64,000 nucleotides of DNA from Hypoxylon rubiginosum (Eukaryota; Ascomycota; Sordariomycetes; Xylariales; Hypoxylaceae), in contig CADCXA010000050.1 of assembly GCA_902806565.1 (NCBI GenBank), positions 620,001 through 684,000 of the forward strand, written 5' to 3'. Of this stretch, positions 10,488 through 20,088 are shown piece after piece. The notes under the pieces were generated by a model that saw nothing but the letters and a program-made list of their open reading frames with translations, did no database searches and had not been told where the DNA came from. Numbering within the stretch: the stretch's first letter is position 1; the number at the start of each line of letters is the position of its first letter. A program made the position numbers and the translations under genes.

Positions 10488-11696
10488 TTGGCTGATTACC
10501 ATAACCTACCCGATCTAACCTATTGGTTTCACAGACTCAACAGAACCTATCAAGAACGTTTTGCCCAACCAGTACCCCAAACTTCTAATCGATCGGATAG
10601 GGATCTCTATGTCGATGTCGACATGAAATCCTCTAAATCGGGTAGTCGAACGACGGCTAAAATTGTAAAGGGATCTCGGGCTGATTCCAGCGCCGTCAAT
10701 GAAGATTATCATGACAAGCGCATCCACCGGACATCAAGAGTCATCACAGCTACCCCTATTGGTCCCGCGGAGTCTAGGGAGTGGCTGGTCGAAATTGAGC
10801 ATGACAACGAACGCAAGAATGCCTCAATGGACGATTTGGAACTATTATCACGATTACTTGCTGATAGCCCCGACACCAAGCGCTGTAAAAACTGTCTTAA
10901 AAGCAAGTCATTAATGGATTTTCGACATATACGGCTGAATACGAATACATTAACGTGTTACTACTGCCGCAGAAGTCCGTCTACGAAACAATGTGCAGCT
11001 AGGAGAGATGGCTCGATACGCGTCAACGAAGAGCTCGGCAGGCTAGGCTTACCTTACAGAATTTGCAATAGTTGCACCTACATAAGGTCACCACACTTAA
11101 GGCCAGCAGGAGATTTTCTTCAACTGGGTAAAACGCGGAAAGAGTGCGCTCCCTGTAGAGCTAGAGCGAGATCTGGAAAAATAAACCCTAGAAAAACCAA
11201 ACCCCAGCCTCCTGTTCACAATTATCTTCCTTTCTGCGGCGGCCCTCTAGCAGAAGCCTACCTCTATGGAAGACCTATTCAAGCACTGTCGGATAGCCTT
11301 TATGTCCCCTTGCCAGATCTCCTAAGTTGGCTCCAGATTTGCTTGTTGCTTTTTTGCGAGCACAATGACCATGAATTAAAGAGCGTCCTACATGACGAGA
11401 ACACGCACTTAAAATTCTGCCAGGGCCTCATGAAACAGCATAGTGGCTATGTCGATAGTGTCCTGAAAAAATGCCCATGGCTCGATACGAGACTAAAGGT
11501 TCCCGAATTCCGCCGACGTATTGTGGATGCATTCAGCAATGTACAGTTTGACAAACTCAACGAGGAGGTAGTGGACCTGGACGGTTTGCATAAGATAGTA
11601 ATCCAAGACATGACCGTGAAGAGCTTGAACGAAGATGACGTCTGGATTCTCGAGAACAAAACTACGCACGCGATCGGAGTCGGGAAGGAGGCGTAG
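10488..11696 (+). CDS. Uncharacterised protein with two Cys4 zinc-binding motifs
   Basis: A 402-codon open frame whose listed first codon is TTG, so the true start is unclear. The first in-frame ATG is at 10624; the upstream part (PDLTYWFHRLNRTYQERF) looks like real protein, and the frame is open back to 10437, so an upstream exon ending at the CCAG near 10481-10484 is likely. Two similar Cys4 units stand out: CKNC...CYYC (about residues 133-160) and CNSC...CAPC (about 193-225), each with a dF-x-hydrophobic segment between the pairs, which suggests zinc-binding knuckles that arose by duplication. The C-terminal half is helical with no recognised domain. A nuclear or RNA/protein-binding role would suit such knuckles, but I cannot name a family. 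Confidence 0.65.
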   Translation: MADYHNLPDLTYWFHRLNRTYQERFAQPVPQTSNRSDRDLYVDVDMKSSKSGSRTTAKIVKGSRADSSAVNEDYHDKRIHRTSRVITATPIGPAESREWLVEIEHDNERKNASMDDLELLSRLLADSPDTKRCKNCLKSKSLMDFRHIRLNTNTLTCYYCRRSPSTKQCAARRDGSIRVNEELGRLGLPYRICNSCTYIRSPHLRPAGDFLQLGKTRKECAPCRARARSGKINPRKTKPQPPVHNYLPFCGGPLAEAYLYGRPIQALSDSLYVPLPDLLSWLQICLLLFCEHNDHELKSVLHDENTHLKFCQGLMKQHSGYVDSVLKKCPWLDTRLKVPEFRRRIVDAFSNVQFDKLNEEVVDLDGLHKIVIQDMTVKSLNEDDVWILENKTTHAIGVGKEA

Positions 11697-11926
11697 GCAT
11701 ATGAGATACAGACCATGTACGTCGTCTGCCCTGTCAGGGGTGCCTACCGCAGACACCTACCTCCTAACCTACCTAAGACACGGATACGGTAGTATTTCAA
11801 TCATGGCAGACGCCATGTGTGTCTGAATCTACACAGAAGCAAATTACATAAGGAAATCAGATCTCTCTCTTCTATATCAGGCAGATACAAATGAAACTGT
11901 GCCACTACTTCCCCGTAGTGTTGAAA

Positions 11927-13150
11927 TTACTTGCTTCCATCCCCGAAAAGCACCTCCTGCGTGTCGTAGGTATATACCATGGGCAACTGCCAATACGTCT
12001 CCATATCCCCCTTCGCCGCCTTCCAGGCCCGTTCCAGGACGTCCAGAAGCTCGTCGTCCAGCGGGCCCCTTTCCAGGTAGTCGAGGTTGTCGCCCAGCTG
12101 CTGCAGCTTGGAGAACCCGATCACGATCCCGTCCCGCCCGTCCCGGACCCGCAGTGCCGAGTGGTGCACCAGCCAGCGCATGGCCACCTCGAGCGGGCTC
12201 GCGCCCCGGGCCTCGGCCGCCTCGCGGATCAGCCGCGCGCCCTCGATGATGCCGTCGCGGAAGTACCGGCCCCGGGTCAGGTGCTGGAAGGGCCCCGCGG
12301 CGAACCGCCCTTCCTTCGGGTCGTCGTCCTTGGACGTGACCCGGCCGAGCAGGAACCCGCCGCCGGTGGGGCTGTAGACGTCGACAGCGATGCCGTAGCG
12401 GCGGCAGGTCGGGATGAGCTCGTCCTCGATCGTCCGGAACAGGCAGTTGTAGATGGCCTGGTATACCGTCGGCCGGACCCAGCCGTGGTGATGGCACGTC
12501 ATGACGATCTCGGCCACCTCAAACGAGGCATAGTTGCTCAAACCAAGCCGTGAGAATTTGCCTGCCTTGTGCAATTTGTCCACCGCGGCAAGTGTTTTCG
12601 CGAATGGAACCGAGCGGTCCTATGTGGAGTTGTCCCGTCAGTCTATGCCAAGGAGATCAACTTCTCTCTGAGGAAAGTTTTATTACTGACTGGTGCATGG
12701 AGGTAGAGTATCTATTTTCGTTAGTTTAATTGCTGTTTCGTGTCGTCTCGTTCCCTACGTTTGTGTACTTACATCCACGGAGTCCGTCCCAAGATCCTTC
12801 AAACTAGTCTCAAATGCATTTACCAGTGCTTCAGGCTCATGAGATCCAGGTGGAAGTGGCCTAGAAGAACTCTTAGTAAGTTTTCAATTGTTTGTAATAG
12901 TGTTGGTTCCATACCACAACTTTGTGCCTATAGACAACCCCCTTTCTTTCCACCCGGCCTATCTCGTAAACGACTCCTGCTGGCCCCCAATATAGAGCCG
13001 AGCGGTATCCAGCTCATTATACCCACGCCCTTGAAAAATATCGAGGGCCTGCTTGAATTCGTCCAAGCTTGTCATACGCGCCCCCGGGCTTCCCTCAGGT
13101 CCCAAGACCATGAGGCCTAAAATTATACGAGGCTTACCTTGCTCTGCCAT
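11927..13150 (-). pseudogene. Aldo-keto reductase (aflatoxin-aldehyde-reductase type) with one in-frame stop
   Basis: Four exons, 13150-12915, 12860-12773, 12711-12691 (only 21 nt) and 12619-11927, splice in phase to 345 codons, the usual length for this family. Recognisable parts are RIILGLMVLGP at the start, GYNELDTARLYIGG (Asp and Tyr of the catalytic tetrad), KWKERG-like AGWKERGLSIGTKL, LYLHAPDRSVPF (His), GLSNYASFEV, GWVRPTVYQAIYN and IVIGFSKLQQLGDNL (NADPH site). The family reduces aldehydes and dialdehydes with NADPH in the cytosol. The frame is interrupted by TAG at 12959-12961, between GGQQESFTR and AGWKERG; no intron can remove it and everything downstream is conserved. It is therefore a recent loss, a read-through case, or a sequence error. 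Exon 4 is far more G+C-rich than exons 1-3. Confidence 0.8.
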
Positions 13151-14388
13151 TCTGGACGAATACGTATGTGTGAGGAAATGAGACAAGGCCTATTACAGGT
13201 CGAAATAGATATGATAAGTCGGGGTTCAACCCAAATAAACGGCGTCCGCTTTGGTATTCGAAAACATAACCGGGGTAATTCATGGCTAATATCCACTAGT
13301 TTGAATCACACCAGACTCGGCATTGCCTTCTCCCCGCAGTACGACTGCGCGGAGAATACAGAAATGTTCTAGTTTATCTACATTGCCCATAGCAATAGCC
13401 GAGCGGGGAAAGGGGTATGGTTATGAGAATCCAATGCGATTCTTTCGGCTCAAAACGGATAGTTGGCTCTATAAGACCAGTAAAGTATTATAATCCATAG
13501 TCTCAAAGCCCATTGGCTACAACAAGCTTTCAACGATGTTTACTGAGAGGTAAAATACCTACCTAGGTAGGTAGGTAGGTAGAATTTATCTTGCAACTAC
13601 TATAGCTGATGTATACTACTCGTGGCTAGACCTACCTACCTCCCCATATACCTGGTAGGTACCTTAGATGCCCGTGTATTAGACAGGCTGGCGATGCACC
13701 TATACTTCCTGAGACACTTATGGAGTCATGATTATGATCTGATATATTTCAAAGTGCTACAGTACAACTACCAGAAAATATACTTGTTCTCTTCTTACAA
13801 ATGTAAAATTATTTTTGAAAAACAATTACATGTCAATTTGATAGCCCATGTGCTTACTAGTGTTCATCCTTCCTTAATAAAGTAGCGGAGCTATTCTAGA
13901 ACTTTTCAGCAGATACGTATTTCGTGCCTATTGTGGGTAGGTAGCCTGAACGATTTCTCATTCCATCTCGTGCCATAATCGTCGTTACTAACTTTCGTCT
14001 CTTTGTTCAACCTGGTAAGGCATTGTTCAAACCTATGACAGTAGCCTGACACACATACACATTAATCATTTGTGGTAGGCATGTGGTCACTGCTTGAGAA
14101 CTCTTTATCCCCAGCCTGGCCAACTCCTGCCGCGATTCCGGCAGGAGTCAGGTCGAACACATTTCGAAGAGTCAGCACACAACTCATTGGTGACGGCTTT
14201 CACTGTCACGTTTCAGTGACTTCTGAAGACACGACTTTCGAGCAAGCAGGTCATAGCACCACAACCTAGGAAGTAGGTAGGCATATAAAAGATGCCTTCA
14301 GACAGGACATCCTTCTCCTATAACCAACTAAGGACTAGACACCCATCTAACTACATCAAATATTGAGCAATCTGGAATACAGACGACC
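13151..14388. other. Intergenic, A+T-rich with ACCTAGGT palindromes
   Basis: Contains TACCTACCTAGGTAGGTAGG (about 13557-13577) and related words near 13626 and 14270, and an A+T-rich block about 13700-13880. A TATAAAA at 14284-14290 lies about 100 bases before the next gene. The 87-residue frame at 13622-13885 is low in protein character and not accepted. Confidence 0.35.
14284..14290 (+). promoter_or_regulatory. TATA box candidate for the small coiled-coil gene
   Basis: TATAAAA 99 bases before the ATG at 14389, in a spacing common for fungal promoters. Only the motif supports it. Confidence 0.4.
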
Positions 14389-14718
14389 ATGGCGGTTCCG
14401 GAATCGATTTCATCACTTCGAAAGTCTATAGCCAGGATCGAAAAGGCTCACGAGAATCTTTCTTCCAAGACGAGCAAGGAGCTCACTGACCATCTCCGAC
14501 ACGTCCAATACGTCCGCGACCTTTTCCCATCAGCTCTGCTCGTTGCAGGCGGTGAGAAAGATAGGACCGGCGTTGACCATGGAATCGAGAGTCTGAAAGA
14601 CCAGCAAAAAACAGTGAAGGATTATGAGGAAGCGACGAAAAGGCGAATCAGAGAGAGTGAAAAGCGTCCCCGAGATGATGGTGGAGGGGATGATCACCGC
14701 GAAAAACGACAGAAATAG
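14389..14718 (+). CDS. Small charged coiled-coil protein
   Basis: A single-exon 109-residue frame with a good start context (ACCATGG) and a TATA box upstream. The protein is almost wholly helical and charged: SLRKSIARIEKAHENLSSK and LKDQQKTVKDYEEATKRR show heptad-like spacing, with a short hydrophobic patch (LFPSALLVAGG) between. The end is a basic/Gly/Asp tail (RPRDDGGGDDHREKRQK) resembling a nuclear localisation signal. I recognise no family and would not assign a function. The compact helical layout and basic tail would fit a small chromatin- or complex-associated subunit, but that is speculative. Confidence 0.6.
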   Translation: MAVPESISSLRKSIARIEKAHENLSSKTSKELTDHLRHVQYVRDLFPSALLVAGGEKDRTGVDHGIESLKDQQKTVKDYEEATKRRIRESEKRPRDDGGGDDHREKRQK

Positions 14719-15449
14719 AATCATCGGGAAGGGCAGCAGTATGTATACGCCGTTAAGGAGTCGCGGGAAATGCTTAAATGAAGGAGGTCATTCTCGGAAA
14801 CGTTGTTGTCTCTGGCTACGTGAACAAAGCTTTCATAGTATAGACCTACCCTCAGTATGAGGTAGGTAGCAAATGAAATTCACCCCAGGGGGTTTTTGGA
14901 CTGTAATATGTACGACACCGAGTCCTTTCACTGAGCCGTCTATCATATGTCCATTCCCACCACATTAGCACCTACACATATGCTCACATCAAGCGTCGTG
15001 TTTGTTTTCATGATAAAATGATCTCGCCAAGATTGGATTAAGACCCAGTGGATCATTCAAGAAGATAAGGAGATAGAAGCAATAGCGCCACGAGAAGTAT
15101 TCGAAGATAAAACTGGTACACTTAAAGATCGTGGGCGATGTGACTCAAGTTTCGTGCACCTGGTTACCATGATCTGTCACACATTAGGACGCTCATCCGT
15201 GACCGGCCGAACCTATTCGATATCGGAGCGTATATGTTGCATCTCGCGCCCTTCCGGTGTGGGGTTGTCTGGGTAGCCATCCATCCTAGCCCTCCGAGCC
15301 GCGCTAAATCGAAGCCTAAGGGTTATTCAAATATTTTCGGCGTCTTCAACTTATGAGTCACTTCAGCTCAGTGTCTATTTCTAGTCTCAAGTTGCGGTCG
15401 AGTTGTGTCGTCTTCTGTAAATTGCCATCTCAGTTCGTTCGTCCTTAAG
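14719..15449. other. Intergenic
   Basis: No gene recognised. The presumed promoter of the aminotransferase occupies the last few hundred bases; I see no TATA box close to 15450. Confidence 0.3.
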
Positions 15450-16843
15450 ATGGGTTCCAACCATATTGTTCCGGTCTTGACAACGGCCGACGACAATTCC
15501 ACAAGGAAAGGAGATGGAAATTCGAAACTATTTGGTCAGAGGACCCTTCAGCATTTCGAGTTTGACCCAAACTATCGCAACCTGAATCACGGTAGGATAT
15601 CCCTTAAGGGGGGCACGATCGTAAAATCTAACCATTGGTAGGCTCTTTCGGCGCAAGTACACGCGAAATCAGAAAGAAGCTTCGCGAGTACCAGGACCGG
15701 GCCGAAGCTAGGCCAGACCAGTTCATTCGTTATGAAGCCCCTGACATCCTCAACGAAAACCGGGAGGCCGTCGCGAAATTGATCAACGCCCCAACGGACA
15801 CGGTGGTGTTGGTCCAGAACGCTACTACCGGAGTAAACACCATTCTGAGAAACCTTGCCTGGAACGACGACTGTAAAGATGAGATTCTTTACTTCAACAC
15901 CATCTACGGGGCATGTGGTAAGGGGATAGACTATATCGTCGACTCGGGCCTCAACCGGGTCTCATCGCGGGAAATCCGCGTCATGTACCCTTGCGAAGAT
16001 GACGAGATTGTGGCCGCTTTCAAAGCAGCAGTGGAGGATAGTTCGAAAGCCGGGAAGCGCGCGAAGATCTGCGTCTTTGATACGGTGTCCAGCCTCCCGG
16101 CTGTGCGAATACCCTACGAGAAGATCACCGAAGCTTGCAAGGTGGCGGGAGTCCTGAGTCTGATAGACGGGGCACAGGGTGTCGGGATGATCGACATCGA
16201 CCTTAGCGCTGTTGACCCCGACTTCTTCGTCTCGAACTGCCATAAGTGGCTGTACGTCCCGAGAGCCTGCGCCGTTCTCTACGTCCCGCTGCGACACCAG
16301 GCGCTGATCGCTTCAACTCTACCAACGTCTCACGGCTACATCGCTAAATCCGGAGAGAGATTCAACCCCCTGCCGAAGGCCAACAAATCCGCCTTCGTCA
16401 ACAACTTCCAGTTTATCGGCACCCTGGATACAAGCCCCTATCTATGCCTGAAGGACACAATCGAATGGAGAAAGGAGGTTCTGGGAGGCGAGGCCAAGAT
16501 AATGGAGTACATTCACAAATTGGCTAAGGAAGGGGGGAAGAAGGCGGCGCGAGTCCTCGGAACGGAGATCCTCGATAACCAGTCAGGCACAATGTCAAGG
16601 TGTGCGCTGACCAACGTCGCTTTGCCTCTGAGCCCCGAGGAGGGGTCGCAAGCCCTGGAGTGGATGGTGGAGATGATGTTGAAAGACTATAACACATTCT
16701 TTCCGTTGTTCGCGCATAATGGTCGCTTATGGGCAAGATTAAGCGCGCAAGTTTACCTGGATAGTGAAGACTTCGAGTGGGCTGGGCACATACTTCTTGA
16801 GCTCGTTGAAAGGGTTAAAAGGGGTGAACACAAGAATACTTGA
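15450..16843 (+). CDS. PLP-dependent class V aminotransferase (isopenicillin N epimerase/cysteine desulfurase-like)
   Basis: Exon 15450-15591 joins exon 15642-16843 over a 50 bp intron (GTAGGA donor, ATCTAACC branch, GGTAG acceptor), giving 447 residues in frame. The splice rebuilds NLNHGSFGAS, the N-terminal signature of this family. Other marks are VQNATTGVNTIL (cofactor phosphate region), LIDGAQGVGMIDIDL (Asp that contacts the pyridine nitrogen) and VSNCHKWLYVPRA with the Schiff-base lysine at about residue 249. The usual ferrochelatase-like or Fe-S partner genes are absent, so a role in amino-acid or secondary-metabolite nitrogen chemistry (desulfuration, epimerisation, transamination) is more likely than Fe-S assembly. 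No mitochondrial presequence is obvious. Substrate unknown. Confidence 0.9.
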
Positions 16844-17175
16844 GATTAGCCAATGGGTACCTTTGAAAAATAAAAAGAGAGGTACCGCAGTGCATTGAGA
16901 AATATAGGGGCTATCTGAAGCAACCGAGGATGCGTGTTATCCTAGATGGGCAGGAGGCAACCATATCCGGAAAAGAAAAACCAGAAGCGCTATAGGGTAT
17001 TGCAAAGTAACGCCATTATGTCCTGAAAGAAAATTGAACCTATTGGTGGGATAGTGTTAGCATCAATCCTCCGTAGGCTCTCGTGTCTTTGGAATAGCAA
17101 ACAGGAATCTTACCAGGAAGAACGCTTGATCAAACTAGGGTGAGTAGCCTGAAAAGTGATCCGGCGCCATCCAAG
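16844..17175. terminator. Convergent 3' intergenic spacer
   Basis: Tail-to-tail spacer between the aminotransferase and the ankyrin protein gene. AATAAAAAG at about 16868 is a possible polyadenylation signal for the plus-strand gene. Confidence 0.3.
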
Positions 17176-17871
17176 TTAATAGTGCCATCGAGAGCACTGG
17201 GCACCGCATCGATCCTCAGCACCCTCTCTCAGCAAGAAGTCCTCGACGTCTCGGCTCTTGTGCTCTCTTGCGACGCACAGGGCGTTTCTGCAAGTCTTCT
17301 CCGGGCCGCAACAATCGTAGTGGCCGATCTCGATGCAGCCCTGGCGGGCGGGATAGCGCAGATCCTGGTGGCTGCCTTGCTCGAGAAGCAACTTGACAAC
17401 GTCTACTCGGTTCACTATGACATCGAAGTTAGCAAGTACTTCTCCTCTAAGAGATTGAGGTATTGCGCCATCTCCAGAGCAAAGCTACATACGTTCGGCC
17501 GCCACGAAGATCGCGGGTATGTTGCGCGTAATCGGCTCGGTTCCGTTGAGGTAGAAGCCGGAAATAGAGAAGCAGCCTCGGACCATGCTCTCGATGACTT
17601 TGACAGGCCGGTCGCGGCGGATCGCGTTCTCGACGCAGGAGCGGATCGGGTGAGGCGTATCATCCCACTGGCAGATACTTCCGATGGAAGCCATGTAGTG
17701 CTCGGCCTCCATGACCGCGCGTCGGTACGCGAGGAGCTCGGACATCCCCTTGCTCACTTGCGAGAATCGGAGCACATCCTGAACAGACGTGAGGGCGTTT
17801 GTGATGTGCCACCATACGGTGAGGGGGTACTCTTCGCCACGTCGGGGTCCCGTTGAGCGGCCCATTGTCAT
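17176..17871 (-). CDS. F-box-like/ankyrin-repeat protein (short)
   Basis: Two exons, 17871-17493 and 17414-17176, across a 78 bp intron (GTATGT donor, GCTAAC branch, CATAG acceptor) give 205 residues, with the exon sum divisible by three. Residues about 12-50 (PLTVWWHITNALTSVQDV followed by LRFSQVSKGM) resemble a weak F-box. The splice rebuilds an ankyrin-type helix pair, FVAAELNRVDVVKLLLEQG, followed by a second weaker repeat ending RDVEDFLLREGAED. A small substrate-adaptor role in a ubiquitin ligase is conceivable. The protein is short for the family, with only one clear repeat, so it may be a truncated descendant of a longer ankyrin protein. The long plus-strand frame over the same DNA is its antisense shadow. 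Confidence 0.6.
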
Positions 17872-18519
17872 TAGGAGGTAGGTAAGTAGACAGGGAGGAC
17901 GTATATGGAGGGTAGTGTGGTGAGAGTGGATTGTTGTGTTGAAGCAAAAGGGGGATTGGAGGACGACGCGAGTCAACAGCTAAAGATATGGCAATACTTT
18001 AAGCCGTGTTGGTTGTGTTGATGTTTAAAGTAAAGGCGGCGACGGCGGATCATGTAACCGAATCCGCGGCAGTGAAGGTTGACTTGGGGTATGTTTCGGA
18101 GAGAGTAGGTGGGTTTCTGTCACATACTTATGTGTTATGACTCTGAGGCTTGTAGGGTTAGAATCAGTGACCAAGTAATTGTGTGGGCACAACACCGCGC
18201 TGTCAGTAGGTCGAAAATATACAATTCGCGTACCTTTCAGGCCACTGCTTTTGCTGGATTAGTCCAGTTAGGATGGTATCTCCTCAAGTACATTAAGTAT
18301 GAATGCCCAGTAAGTCTATTGCTAAGACCCTACTTAGAGCTAGGCTTTTTTTCTCTCTCCCTTTTTTTTCGCCAAGGAAATATTGCAAACTTTTGGTACT
18401 GTACTTTGGTTGGCAATGGACGCGTCGTCGACGCGTAAAGTGCGTAAAGCACAGGCTTAAGCACTGACCTAAGCACTGACTGGTCGCCAAACAAGAATTG
18501 ACTCATTATTTCGATTTGT
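17872..18519. other. Intergenic between minus-strand genes
   Basis: Upstream region of the ankyrin gene and 3' side of the SMP-30 gene. An AGGTAGGTAAG word occurs at about 17875-17886, and an imperfect tandem AAGCACTGACCTAAGCACTGAC lies near 18459-18480. No gene seen. Confidence 0.3.
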
Positions 18520-19401
18520 TCATATCCGAAAGGGATGTCTTGGCATACCAGCAACATCGACTCTGACACGATAGACATTGCCAGTGGATCCCTCGTCCAT
18601 GATTGAAGTGATGAAAATCGTCTTCATGTTTCCTCCACCAAACGCAGGGCATGAGCACATCTTGGCGCCGGGGACCATGCAAGCGCGCGTCACGGTCCCT
18701 TCGGGCGAGAACCTGACTATCTTGCCCTGAGAATTCGCTGCGACCCAGACGTGTCCCTCGAGGTCGACTGCTACACCATCCGGCATACCTCCGCCCTCAA
18801 GGTGCGTAAACAGCCTCTTGTTGACAGCTTCGCCACTCTCGAGGTCGTAGTCGTACCGATAGACTTTCCCTTGCGGCGTGTCGCAGACATACATCGTGCT
18901 GCTGTCGGGCGACCACACGGGGCCGTTGAGCACCGCCGACCGGTCCCCTGCGGACGCATCGATCGCTTTGCCGTCTCGCAGGCACCAAAGCCGACCGAGG
19001 TGGCTCTCCTCGTCTAGAGCCATCGTGCCCGCCCACCACCGGCCCCTGGCGTCGATTGCTCCGTCGTTCATCCGCACCTTGCTATCGATAGATGCATCTT
19101 CTTCGTGGCTGACATCCGCAATCCGATCCAGGGTGCCTTTCGTTGGATCTAGTAGAGCGAAGCCCAGCTTCGTCTGCGCTGCCAACACATCCGTCCTGCC
19201 CTCGACGACATCCAGTCTGGTGACTGGCTCGTCCAATTCGACGGTGTGTTTTCCGTTCCATCCCTGGGCCAACGGCACTGTGTGGACTAGCCTGTTTTTG
19301 ATGTCGACGAAGAAAAAGGTGTCGTCGCTTGCGCGGTAAAGGGGGCTTTCGCCTAAGCCTGATTGAGAGGGCAGCCATTCTTCCGCGGTGTATTCCTTCA
19401 T
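18520..19401 (-). CDS. SMP-30/gluconolactonase/regucalcin-family lactonase
   Basis: A single-exon frame of 293 residues, the normal family length. Typical marks of the six-bladed propeller are GLGESPLYR (metal-binding Glu about residue 18), KVRMNDGAIDARGRWWAGTM (substrate loop with Asn/Asp), VLNGPVWSPDSSTMYVCDT (metal-binding Asn) and GGGMPDGVAVDLEGHVWVA (catalytic Asp). These proteins open aldonolactones such as gluconolactone or related sugar lactones using a divalent metal. No signal peptide is seen, so it should act in the cytosol. It lies in a neighbourhood of carbohydrate genes (secreted sugar dehydrogenase, SDR and sugar/quinate-type transporter within 9 kb), which supports a role in sugar-acid catabolism. 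Confidence 0.92.
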   Translation of the reverse strand: MKEYTAEEWLPSQSGLGESPLYRASDDTFFFVDIKNRLVHTVPLAQGWNGKHTVELDEPVTRLDVVEGRTDVLAAQTKLGFALLDPTKGTLDRIADVSHEEDASIDSKVRMNDGAIDARGRWWAGTMALDEESHLGRLWCLRDGKAIDASAGDRSAVLNGPVWSPDSSTMYVCDTPQGKVYRYDYDLESGEAVNKRLFTHLEGGGMPDGVAVDLEGHVWVAANSQGKIVRFSPEGTVTRACMVPGAKMCSCPAFGGGNMKTIFITSIMDEGSTGNVYRVRVDVAGMPRHPFRI

Positions 19402-20088
19402 TTTTTAGAAATTAAGCTGCTCTGGTTTGCCGTATATTATAGTGAGTGTTTCAATGAAAGTTTCGCGTCCAAATTGTACCTGTCTCGTTTTTATTTCCGG
19501 TTACTCTTAGTCCATGACGTCAACATAGTGTCACTGCCCCTTAATTCCTTAATGCTGCGGCATCTTGAGTTATCCCCAAACTCATAGCCAAATTTTTGCT
19601 CTTCGCAATCAGTTATACCCTATAATACAGGGACCTAGTGCTGGAGGTCACAGATAGCCCTAACCATGGCTCAACAACGGCTCAACAGCGGCTTCGCGTA
19701 TACCCAAATACGTATTAGAATCGACAGGTAATAATTGCAAATAAATTTAAAATAAATTTCAATTCAATTTCAATTGAAATAGAATTGAATTATACTTGGG
19801 AATGAGCTAGATATGTGGTAAAAGGTTAGGTACCTATACGGAATACTCCAGAGGTCATATCCTTAGCCAGGTGTCAAAACCCACGATGCCCTATAAATAC
19901 AGGGAGCTTAGTGCCGAGCCCCGCTATAACTACAGTGAGTTACAGCGCGTACCTCCTATAACTCAAGATTATGTCATCAATTTTTCAGAGTTTTGCCGGG
20001 TTTGAGTGATACGGCCAGCCGTCATTTCTCTTCCAATTCAACTTGTGGACATGATTTGATTTAATTTTATATCTATCATAGCGGCTAA
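19402..20088. repeat. A+T-rich spacer with degraded repeats
   Basis: Two similar words, TATAATACAGGGACCTAGTGC at 19621-19641 (one residue over display limits is implied by the coordinates) and its near copy at 19892-19914, lie 270 bases apart in direct orientation. The stretch 19972-20056 resembles 21-115 at the window start. Between them is an A+T-rich palindromic AAATTTCAATTCAATTTCAATTG-like block (about 19740-19790). No gene. This looks like an old mutated repeat. Confidence 0.4.

Noticed and set aside
12087..12553. Overlapping plus-strand frames rich in Arg/Pro
   Set aside because: Antisense shadows of the G+C-rich last exon of the aldo-keto reductase.
13622..13885. 87-residue plus-strand frame
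   Set aside because: A+T-rich spacer, begins within a TACC repeat, no protein-like features.
17140..17856. 238-residue plus-strand frame
   Set aside because: Antisense shadow of the spliced minus-strand ankyrin gene, whose intron sites and repeat are clear.
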